IMG/VR virus record: IMGVR_UViG_3300032235_000166
Location: 1 to 30,026 of that record
Source: a virus
Reading direction: 5' to 3' (one strand)
Length of the DNA stretch: 30,026 bases
A program made the position numbers and the translations under genes. Positions 22,625 to 30,026 of this stretch are shown here, in pieces (the first letter of the stretch is position 1; each line of letters begins with the position of its first letter). The notes beneath the pieces were generated by a model. That model was not told the origin of the DNA. It saw only the letters and a program-made list of their open reading frames with translations, and ran no database searches.

Positions 22625-22890
22625 TGGCTAAGCATTGGGAACATCATCCGATAGAAGTAGAAGGTTGCTTTGGTTGCAAAGCACTAGGACTTCAGATGGA
22701 TGCAGGAGCCGCTAAGTCAAACGGTGTACCAACGGCTAAAGAGCACGACAAAGAACTGGGTTCTTACTATGACGCAGTGCGTCAAGGTATCGAACCACGT
22801 TCAACCAAGATGCACGATATCAAGGCAGCAGTAGAGATTTCCAACGATGCTGGTAAGGCATTCGATGGAGTAAACCTAACATTTAACTAA
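22624..22890 (+). CDS. Hypothetical 88-aa protein with one CxxC
   Basis: Starting in a TAATG overlap, the protein opens MAKHWEHHPIEVEGCFGCKA: three His near a CxxC pair suggest a metal site. The rest is polar, with AKEHDKELGSYYDAVRQGIE and a C-terminal SNDAGKAFDGVNLTFN. I recall similar CFGCKxxxL openings in actinophage genes of unknown function. Its place between capsid and small basic genes does not settle the role. Confidence 0.68.
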   Translation: MAKHWEHHPIEVEGCFGCKALGLQMDAGAAKSNGVPTAKEHDKELGSYYDAVRQGIEPRSTKMHDIKAAVEISNDAGKAFDGVNLTFN

Positions 22891-22900
22891 GGAGAATAAA

Positions 22901-23053
22901 ATGCCAGCAAACGATCCAATGGGATACGGCAAGTACGAAGCCGAAGAAGATATGTACAAGCCATATCCAGCAGATGCTAACGACCAACCATTTATGACAT
23001 ACGAAAAACTACAGACTGGTGCCTACGGCAAGTCTGCACCAAAGCAGGCTTAA
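22901..23053 (+). CDS. Hypothetical 50-aa protein
   Basis: AAGGAGAATAAA precedes the ATG with ideal spacing. The peptide reads MPANDPMGYGKYEAEEDMYK, then PYPADANDQPFMTYEKLQTG and ends AYGKSAPKQA. It is Tyr/Pro-rich, without a predicted fold. Such short polar peptides may be minor virion or assembly components; no family is recognised. The next gene begins one base after its stop. Confidence 0.65.
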   Translation: MPANDPMGYGKYEAEEDMYKPYPADANDQPFMTYEKLQTGAYGKSAPKQA

Positions 23054-23054
23054 T

Positions 23055-23228
23055 ATGAAAAAAGCAACTGGTGCAAAGAAGGTCGCAAAGGTTATGCGTG
23101 AGTTCAAGGCAGGTACTTTGAACTCTGGTTCTAGTAAGGGACCTATTGTAAAGAATAAGAAGCAAGCAGTTGCTATTGCTTTAGCTTCAGCAAAGATGTC
23201 CAAGAAAAGAATGGGTAAGAAGAAGTAA
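23055..23228 (+). CDS. DUF6496-like basic protein
   Basis: The 57-aa protein has KVAKVMREFKAGTLNSGSSK followed by KNKKQAVAIALASAKMSKKR, the pattern of the small DUF6496-type family (VMxEFKxGxLxS, then a K/R-QAxAIALSxA helix). The function of that family is unknown; it is a compact basic helical protein common in phages and some bacteria. Its stop overlaps the next start (TAATG). It lies in a set of lysine-rich mini-genes after the capsid, where DNA or capsid binding is plausible. Confidence 0.7.
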   Translation: MKKATGAKKVAKVMREFKAGTLNSGSSKGPIVKNKKQAVAIALASAKMSKKRMGKKK

Positions 23229-23506
23229 TGGCAAAGTCTCCAGCGTGGCAAAGAGCAGAAGGCAAGAATCCTAAAGGCGGTCTTAACGCCAAGGGACGTG
23301 CATCAGCTAAAGCGCAGGGGATGAACCTCAAGCCACCTGTCAAGAAGGCTGAGGCTGCTAAGTCGCCTAAGTCTGCAGCACGACGCAAATCATTTTGTGG
23401 TCGTATGTGCGGAATGAAGGCAAAGAATACTTCTAGCAAAACTGCTAAAGATCCGAACTCAAGAATTAACAAGTCGCTACGCGCTTGGGATTGTAGTTGC
23501 AAATGA
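23228..23506 (+). CDS. DUF6321-like basic protein
   Basis: The 92-aa protein begins MAKSPAWQRAEGKNPKGGLN and has KSFCGRMCGMKAKNTSSKTA plus DPNSRINKSLRAWDCSCK. The order of PAWQRxEGKNPxGGLN, FCxRMxGM and DPxSRINKxLRxW is characteristic of the family I know as DUF6321, found next to capsid genes in diverse phages. Function is unknown. An Ala/Lys insert separates the halves. Four Cys are present. The stop overlaps the next ATG (ATGA). Confidence 0.72.
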   Translation: MAKSPAWQRAEGKNPKGGLNAKGRASAKAQGMNLKPPVKKAEAAKSPKSAARRKSFCGRMCGMKAKNTSSKTAKDPNSRINKSLRAWDCSCK

Positions 23507-23664
23507 AAAAGAAAGTAGCGTTTTGGGACAAGAAGAACCCAAAGCAAAAGTCAAAGACATTAACACCAGCGCAGAAGACAGCGGCTAAGGCTCGTGCTAA
23601 AGCAGCAGGACGTCCTTATCCTAATCTGGTAGACAACGCAGCAGTATCTAAAAAGAAGAAGTAG
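23503..23664 (+). CDS. 53-aa lysine-rich protein
   Basis: The ATG lies in an ATGA overlap and the frame ends at TAG 23662-23664. It reads MKKKVAFWDKKNPKQKSKTL, then TPAQKTAAKARAKAAGRPYP and ends in a run of lysines. The central part is a basic Ala/Lys helix followed by GRPYPNLVDN. Like its neighbours it is likely to bind DNA or an acidic virion surface; this is inferred from charge alone. Confidence 0.68.
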   Translation: MKKKVAFWDKKNPKQKSKTLTPAQKTAAKARAKAAGRPYPNLVDNAAVSKKKK

Positions 23665-23673
23665 GAGTAAACG

Positions 23674-23960
23674 GTGGCACTAGGAACATATGGTTCAACA
23701 CTCACATCAGAGTTAAACAGACTTGCTAATGGTGGCACCTATCCTGCTATTTCTGCATACGTTGACCAAGCAGCAGCAGCGAGAGCGTGGGCTGCACAAC
23801 GTTCAGTAACATTAACAGTAACAGACACAGTGGGGGTGCTCAATCAAATTGCGGGGATTACGAATCAAGCGGCTTGGCTTGACTTCTCTGGTGTATGCAA
23901 TCGTATCGCTGGTACTTCTGGCTTACCTGCAGCGGCAGCTCTCAGAGCGGTCTCTTCCTG

Positions 23961-23961
<1 letters not shown>
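23674..23961 (+). CDS. Hypothetical 95-aa protein
   Basis: A GTG start follows TAGGAGTAAACG. The product is neutral and Ala-rich: TYGSTLTSELNRLANGGTYP, then DQAAAARAWAAQRSVTLTVT and helical VGVLNQIAGITNQ. The TYP-helix-Ala pattern suggests a small helical domain at the start of the tail genes. Its TGA overlaps the next ATG, so it is probably made together with the Ig-like protein. No family is recognised. Confidence 0.65.
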
Positions 23962-25351
<1,390 letters not shown>

Positions 25352-25355
25352 TATG

Positions 25356-25369
25356 TTAGGCTTGCCTAA
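25356..25369. promoter_or_regulatory. Inverted repeat at the glycosyltransferase start
   Basis: TTAGGC and GCCTAA flank two bases (TTAGGCTTGCCTAA) and touch the start ATG at 25369. The loop is too small for a good RNA hairpin, so a protein-binding site is more likely. It resembles part of actinobacterial DtxR/IdeR iron boxes, a weak similarity that may be chance. Confidence 0.3.
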
Positions 25370-26442
25370 TGAAAGTTGCTATCTACACAATATCCAAGAA
25401 TGAAGAAAAGCACGTTAGACGCTGGTTTGAATCAGTCAAAGATGCAGACTACTGGCTTATCGCAGATACTGGATCAACAGACAAAACCGTTGAGATTGCA
25501 CGAGAGCTTGGCATTACAGTTGTGCCGATATATGTCAGCCCCTTTAGGTTTGATGACGCAAGGAATGCGTCGTTAGCGCTACTACCAGATGACATAGATT
25601 ACTGCATTGCGCTAGACCTTGATGAGACTATGTCTAAAGGTTGGCGAGAAGAACTGCAGAAGGCTTTTGACGAAGGTATAGATAGACCAACATATCGGCG
25701 CATTGAATCTTTTAATCCAGATGGAACTGCTAACAGCGAGTTCGATGGATTTAAGGTTCATCGCAGACACAATATGAGATGGCACTATCCGATACACGAA
25801 GTACCACAATGGTACGGAGATGCGGAAGAATCTCGTAAGAAGTTTGGTTTTGAGATACATCATCGCCAAGACAGAACCAAGTCTCGCCATAGTTATTTGC
25901 CACTGTTAGAGATGGCAGTCAAAGAGAATCCAGATGCTCGCAATCTGTATTACTTAGGCAGAGAGTATTACAACTTTAAGAGACCAGCGGAAGCACTAGA
26001 GAACTTTAAGAAGTATTTAGAGTTATCTATCTTTCCAGAGGAACGCAGTTATGCGTGCAGGTTGATGGCTAAGTGTGATGAGGCTAATGCCGAAGAACAT
26101 TTGCTTAAATCGGTTGAAGAGTTCTCCAGCAGAGAATCTCTGATGGCACTGGCTAATCATTACTATATGACTCAGCAGTGGGATGAGTGCTTACTGGTAT
26201 CTAGACGAGCACTAGATTACACAGAAAAACCAGTGACCTTCTTATCGGAGAATTGGGCGTGGGGTCATATGGCCTACGACCTAATAGCAATATGCAGTTG
26301 GCAGTTAGAAGATTTTCCTACGGCTTTAGAGTATGGAAAGAAAGCGTTAGAGATAAGTCCCAATGATGAGCGTTTGAAAACAAACGTTCAGTTCTATCAA
26401 GAAAAGGTAAACAATGGCAACACTCGCAGAGATGGTGGATGA
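25369..26442 (+). CDS. GT2-family glycosyltransferase with TPR-like C terminus
   Basis: The 357-aa protein begins with a GT-A fold: YTISKNEEKHVRRW (6-19), IADTGSTDKTVEIA (31-44) and CIALDLDE with the DxD-type site (about 79-86), then HYPIHEVPQW and GFEIHHRQDR as acceptor-side segments. The C-terminal half has TPR-like helices (NLYYLGREYYNFKRPAEALE; EYGKKALEISPNDERL). It should transfer a sugar from a nucleotide donor, perhaps to the fibre or capsid. No strong ribosome site precedes it, and its end overlaps the next gene by 29 bases. TPR-fused GT2 proteins also occur in bacteria, so host origin is possible. Confidence 0.85.
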   Translation: MKVAIYTISKNEEKHVRRWFESVKDADYWLIADTGSTDKTVEIARELGITVVPIYVSPFRFDDARNASLALLPDDIDYCIALDLDETMSKGWREELQKAFDEGIDRPTYRRIESFNPDGTANSEFDGFKVHRRHNMRWHYPIHEVPQWYGDAEESRKKFGFEIHHRQDRTKSRHSYLPLLEMAVKENPDARNLYYLGREYYNFKRPAEALENFKKYLELSIFPEERSYACRLMAKCDEANAEEHLLKSVEEFSSRESLMALANHYYMTQQWDECLLVSRRALDYTEKPVTFLSENWAWGHMAYDLIAICSWQLEDFPTALEYGKKALEISPNDERLKTNVQFYQEKVNNGNTRRDGG

Positions 26443-27310
26443 AGTAAGATCCTCACTGGCTGGCTATACCCTGCGCCAAGATAGAATTACTTATCTAGAT
26501 AGCGCAATTACTACTACTTCTACAGCAATTCCTGTTGGTTCATCTAGCAATCTAGCAAAAGGCATCATTGAAATTGATGATGAACTTATCTGGATTGATA
26601 ACTTTTCTACATCTAATAACACACTCAATGCCGCTCCTGGCTTTGGTCGTGGATGGCAAGGCACAGCACCAGCTCCACACGCACAGTACGCTCAGGTAAC
26701 ACTGACTCCAACATTCCCACGTACTGTTATCAAGCAGGCCATCAACGATACTATCAACAGTTTCTTCCCGAAACTATGGGCTATCGGCTCAACAACATTT
26801 ACCTTTAATGCAAGCCAGACTACATATCCGCTACCAAATGACGTAGAGTCAATCATCTACGCTTCTTGGCAGACAACTGGCTCAAGCCTAGAGTGGCTAC
26901 CAATTAACCGTTGGCGTGCAGATCCTATGGCTAACGTATCAGCGTTTAACACAACCAACACAATTAACATCTACGAGAACATCCAACCGGGACGTACAGT
27001 TCAGGTCTACTACACAACTACCGCTAACACATTAGATGCAAACACTGATGACTTTGCAGATGTGACAGGGCTACCTGATTCTTGCCGTGACGTAGTAACC
27101 CTTGGTGCTTCTTACAAGTTACTCTCCTATGTAGATTCAGGTCGTATCAACCTATCCTCAGCTGAGGCTGACCTGAACGATACAAAGATTCCATCCAGCG
27201 CTGGTGTTGCTTCATCTCGTTATATCTTTGCTCTTTACAACCAACGCCTCAACGAAGAATCACTCAAACTGCAAGACAAGTTCCCTATCCGTGTTCACTA
27301 CACATCATAA
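26414..27310 (+). CDS. Candidate neck/adaptor or tail protein
   Basis: The 298-aa protein begins MATLAEMVDEVRSSLAGYTL, a head-tail-adaptor-like opening. After a beta insert (AIPVGSSSNLAKGIIEIDDE) comes TVIKQAINDTINSFFPKLWA followed by FTFNASQTTYPLPNDVESII, a helix-then-PND pattern I associate with adaptor/neck families of short-tailed phages. The rest is beta-rich (INIYENIQPGRTVQVYYTT), ending in a helix and YTS. It could equally be a tail-base protein. The ATG lies inside the end of the glycosyltransferase gene. Confidence 0.55.
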   Translation: MATLAEMVDEVRSSLAGYTLRQDRITYLDSAITTTSTAIPVGSSSNLAKGIIEIDDELIWIDNFSTSNNTLNAAPGFGRGWQGTAPAPHAQYAQVTLTPTFPRTVIKQAINDTINSFFPKLWAIGSTTFTFNASQTTYPLPNDVESIIYASWQTTGSSLEWLPINRWRADPMANVSAFNTTNTINIYENIQPGRTVQVYYTTTANTLDANTDDFADVTGLPDSCRDVVTLGASYKLLSYVDSGRINLSSAEADLNDTKIPSSAGVASSRYIFALYNQRLNEESLKLQDKFPIRVHYTS

Positions 27311-27320
27311 GGCAGAATAA

Positions 27321-28211
27321 ATGACTAGAAAATATAGCACAACCTCAGTTGCAACAGCACTTGCAGCAACTATTTCAAACAGCGCTGTAACACTTACTGT
27401 TTCAGCTGGTACTGGTTCTGCTCTTATGGGTGGAGTTAGCCTTGCAGCAGGTAACGTAGACCAGTTCCTCGTTGCACTCGATGTGGATACACAGAACGAA
27501 GAAATCGTAGCCGTTACTGGTATCTCTGGAGATACACTTACAGTAGTTCGTGCTCAAGCAGGATCTACTGCCGTATCACACACAGCAGGTGCATCGGTTA
27601 AACACGTCTTTACCGGTGATGACGCAACATTCTTTACAGCAGGTGTAGCTACAGCAAATGCAGCAATACCTAAGTCAACTGTTACAACCAAAGGTGACAT
27701 CATTGCGGCTACTGCATCAGCAACAGTCACTCGTGTAGCGGCTGGAACAAACGGATATATACTCACAGCAGATTCAACTGAAGCAGCTGGTATCAAGTGG
27801 GCTGCAGCAGCAAGCCAACTACCATCACAGGCTGGTAACGCTGGTGAGTATCTCAAGACTGATGGAACTACGGCTTCGTGGGAACCAGCAATTGCAACTC
27901 TTAACTTAACTTTCAATGCACAGACTGGTACTACATACACTCTAGTCTCTGGTGATCTCAATAAACTCGTTACATTATCTAACGCGTCTGCCATTACATT
28001 GACAGTACCTAATGGTATCTTTACCACAGGTCAACAGATTAACATTCAACAGATTGGTGCAGGTCAAGTTACTATCGTATCCGATGGAACATCAGTACTG
28101 ACATCAAATGGCGCAACATCTACCGCACCTAAACTGCGTGCTCAATACAGCGCAGCAACTATCGTATGCACATCAAGTAATAACTTTACAGTTATCGGAG
28201 ACCTAGCGTAA
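27321..28211 (+). CDS. Tail fibre protein with shared C-terminal domain
   Basis: The 296-aa protein has an N-terminal beta domain (AATISNSAVTLTVSAGTGSA; QNEEIVAVTGISGDTLTVVR), a middle linker seen in fibres (KSTVTTKGDIIAATASATVT, then VLP-like repeats GTNGYILTADSTEA and GNAGEYLKTDGTTASWEP), and a C-terminal domain (199-296) matching that of the collagen-like fibre. No enzymatic motif is present. The TAA overlaps the next ATG. It is likely a second fibre or a fibre branch presenting the same tip. Confidence 0.78.
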   Translation: MTRKYSTTSVATALAATISNSAVTLTVSAGTGSALMGGVSLAAGNVDQFLVALDVDTQNEEIVAVTGISGDTLTVVRAQAGSTAVSHTAGASVKHVFTGDDATFFTAGVATANAAIPKSTVTTKGDIIAATASATVTRVAAGTNGYILTADSTEAAGIKWAAAASQLPSQAGNAGEYLKTDGTTASWEPAIATLNLTFNAQTGTTYTLVSGDLNKLVTLSNASAITLTVPNGIFTTGQQINIQQIGAGQVTIVSDGTSVLTSNGATSTAPKLRAQYSAATIVCTSSNNFTVIGDLA

Positions 28212-28756
28212 TGAGTCCAATCCTAGGCATTTATGCCTCGCAGATTAGTGGGCATTTATTTACTTTTCCTGCAAGCTCATTTGAATCTATTCAAACTACC
28301 ACTTTAGGTAGTGGAACATCATCAGTAACATTGACCAGTATTCCGTCAACATATAAACATTTACAACTTCGTGTATCAGGTGCCGCAAATGCTAACGTAT
28401 TCCTTAGATTCAATGGAGGAACTAGCGGTTATTCTTGGCATAGATTAGCAGGAGATGGATCATCTGCTAGTGTAACTGGAGCGCCAAACGAATTTAGTAT
28501 GTTTGTAATGTATCCACCATCTAATTCATATCCTTTAACTTTTATATCAGACATCCTTGATTATACTAATACTAATAAATACAAAGTTGTTAAATCATTG
28601 GCAGGCATAGACCAAAACGGTTCTGGAAGGGTTGAAATGACTTCTGGTTCTTATAGAAATACTTCAGCAATTTCATCTATTACAATTTATAGTGATGGTG
28701 GAAACTTCTCAACTAATACATCATTTGCTTTATATGGCATAAAGGACGTGGCATAA
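28211..28756 (+). CDS. Beta-sandwich fibre/decoration protein, paralogue 1
   Basis: The 181-aa protein has a distinct N terminus (MSPILGIYASQISGHLFTFP) followed by SIPSTYKHLQLRVSG, VFLRFNGGTSGYSWHR, ISDILDYTNTNKYKVVKSLA and the ending SSITIYSDGGNFSTNTSFAL plus YGIKDVA. The SIPxTYxxLxLxxS opening and SSFxLYGIK ending recur in the next two genes. The fold is probably a jelly-roll, as in carbohydrate-contacting phage proteins. Base composition turns AT-rich here, unlike the neighbours upstream. Confidence 0.7.
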   Translation: MSPILGIYASQISGHLFTFPASSFESIQTTTLGSGTSSVTLTSIPSTYKHLQLRVSGAANANVFLRFNGGTSGYSWHRLAGDGSSASVTGAPNEFSMFVMYPPSNSYPLTFISDILDYTNTNKYKVVKSLAGIDQNGSGRVEMTSGSYRNTSAISSITIYSDGGNFSTNTSFALYGIKDVA

Positions 28757-29268
28757 TGGCTGTAACATATATTCCAATTGCTTCGACAACCTTAACAAGT
28801 AATACATCATCATATACATTTTCTAGCATCCCAAATACATATACTGATTTGGTATTAACAATTAATTCAGCACAAACAACAGCTGCAACAAGTGCATCAA
28901 GCGCAGCAAGTATACGAATTAATGGTGATACTGGATCTAATTACTCAACAACATTTCTTTATAATTCAAATCCAACTGTTGCAAGTGGAAGAAATTCAAA
29001 TAATACTTTTGGTCTTGGCGGAAGATTAAATGAAAGTGATACAAATATTCTTGGTGTAGGAACTGTTCATTTTATGAACTACTCAAATACTTCTACATAT
29101 AAATCTTTTTTAAGTCGAGGAAGCGATACGCTTATTTATTCAATTGCTTATATCAATACTTGGCGTTCAACATCCGCAATAAATTCTATCACAATTGGAA
29201 CATTAGAGGCTGGTGGAAACCTTTTAGCTGGATCATCTTTTACTCTTTATGGAATTAAGGCGGCTTAA
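28756..29268 (+). CDS. Beta-sandwich fibre/decoration protein, paralogue 2
   Basis: This 170-aa protein starts in a TAATG overlap. It has SSIPNTYTDLVLTINSAQTT, an RINGDTGSNYSTTFLYNSN segment, VHFMNYSNTSTYKSFLSRGS, INSITIGTLEAGGNLLAGSS and the end FTLYGIKAA. The domain order matches the gene before and the gene after, with low identity in the middle, where receptor-contact loops would lie. It is AT-rich. Function as a virion surface protein is inferred. Confidence 0.7.
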   Translation: MAVTYIPIASTTLTSNTSSYTFSSIPNTYTDLVLTINSAQTTAATSASSAASIRINGDTGSNYSTTFLYNSNPTVASGRNSNNTFGLGGRLNESDTNILGVGTVHFMNYSNTSTYKSFLSRGSDTLIYSIAYINTWRSTSAINSITIGTLEAGGNLLAGSSFTLYGIKAA

Positions 29269-29271
29269 CTT

Positions 29272-30026
29272 ATGGCGACAATGACTGCTTTACAAACATA
29301 CACAGTTGGTTCTACCTCAACATCTGTTATTACATTCAGTTCTATTCCACAAACGTACACTGATTTAATTCTTAAAATTTCAGCACGTGAAAGTGAATCA
29401 TCTCAATCTTCTAATCATTATATTAGAGTAAATAATACTTCATCTCCATATATTGTTTCTCGTTTTTATGGATCAGGAACATCTGTAGGTGGGGATTCTT
29501 TAAGTGGGTATATTGCTGTTTTACCAGACTCTGCTGCTACTGGTACAAGTAATACATTCTCCAATGGAGAAGTATATTTTTATGGTTATACATCTAATAA
29601 TAACAAAAGCGTTATAGCAGACGGAGTGCAAGAAAATAACACTTCTGGTGCATATATTTATGCAGAGGGTGGATCTGTTAATAGTAGAAATGCAATTACG
29701 ACTATTACAGTTACAGCTAATGATGCTTTTGTCCAGTACTCAACCTTTACTCTCTATGGAGTTTATAACTCAGCACTGGAGACAGCCGTTGAAGCTCCTA
29801 CCATTGGTACTGCAACTGCTGGCTCACAAGCTGCAGACGTAGCCTTTACTCCTGCTGGATCAGGAGCACCTGCATCATCATATGTGGTGACATCATCACC
29901 GGGTGGACTAACAGCAACTGGTGCCTCATCACCTATTCAAATCGGTGGCTTGACTAGCGGTACTGCATATACATTTACAGTGCGTGGTCAGAACCCTGGT
30001 GGCTTAGGAGCAGCATCTGCTGCATC
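29272..30026 (+). CDS. Fibre paralogue 3 fused to a fibronectin type III-like domain (partial)
   Basis: Starting at an ATG three bases after the upstream stop, the frame is open to the window end (251 complete codons). Residues up to about 170 repeat the paralogue domain: FSSIPQTYTDLILKISARES, HYIRVNNTSSPYIVSRFYGS and a YSTFTLYGVYNSA end. A fibronectin type III-like module follows (APTIGTATAGSQAADVAFTP; SYVVTSSPGG; GLTSGTAYTFTVRGQNPGG). Base composition shifts back from AT-rich at this boundary, suggesting a fusion of modules of different origin. The C terminus lies outside the window. Confidence 0.75.
   Translation, partial: MATMTALQTYTVGSTSTSVITFSSIPQTYTDLILKISARESESSQSSNHYIRVNNTSSPYIVSRFYGSGTSVGGDSLSGYIAVLPDSAATGTSNTFSNGEVYFYGYTSNNNKSVIADGVQENNTSGAYIYAEGGSVNSRNAITTITVTANDAFVQYSTFTLYGVYNSALETAVEAPTIGTATAGSQAADVAFTPAGSGAPASSYVVTSSPGGLTATGASSPIQIGGLTSGTAYTFTVRGQNPGGLGAASAA

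Overview
The window is about 30 kb of a tailed-phage genome (Caudoviricetes). It has a terminase, portal, scaffold and N4-gp56-type major capsid gene, a run of large virion proteins, and tail-fibre genes. It starts one base before a start codon and ends inside an open fibre gene. No tape-measure, sheath or integrase gene is visible. The capsid type and the giant protein block between portal and scaffold suggest a short-tailed, podovirus-like, virulent phage; this is inference. Small CxxC proteins, an ArdA homologue, a one-domain TOPRIM primase and moderate base composition resemble phages reported from freshwater Actinobacteria. I infer that host only from family resemblance.

Layout. (1) 2-3471, plus strand: nucleic-acid module with TOPRIM primase, DUF1599-type protein, beta-class DNA methyltransferase, sigma-like protein, candidate PD-(D/E)XK nuclease, FmdB-like zinc ribbon and a SAM methyltransferase. 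Nearly all are joined by ATGA/TAATG overlaps. (2) 3530-7527, minus strand: fifteen genes, most under 100 codons, beginning with ArdA and ending with a transglycosylase-like lysis enzyme and a C5 cytosine methyltransferase. (3) 7528-8363: an 836-base control region with a near-consensus leftward promoter, AGAGC/GGGTGAG repeats, a rightward promoter and a chain of hairpins ending in a terminator just before terL. (4) 8364-22241, plus strand: terL, small basic genes, portal, three large proteins (1615, 461 and 368 aa) that are candidate internal or ejected proteins, scaffold and capsid. (5) 22298-30026, plus strand: small lysine-rich or CxxC proteins, an Ig-like protein, a collagen-like fibre, a GT2 glycosyltransferase, a neck-type candidate and a family of fibre/decoration paralogues.

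How it fits together. The leftward operon looks like an early takeover and counter-defence block, with ArdA against type I restriction. The two DNA methyltransferases and the DUF1599 protein would alter phage DNA. The rightward block makes the virion. The structured leader upstream of terL is a good candidate for the early/late switch, and hairpins bracketing scaffold and capsid may set their dosage. Eleven small genes too short for routine ORF calling (25-58 codons) are reported; their starts interlock with neighbouring stops or follow good ribosome sites.
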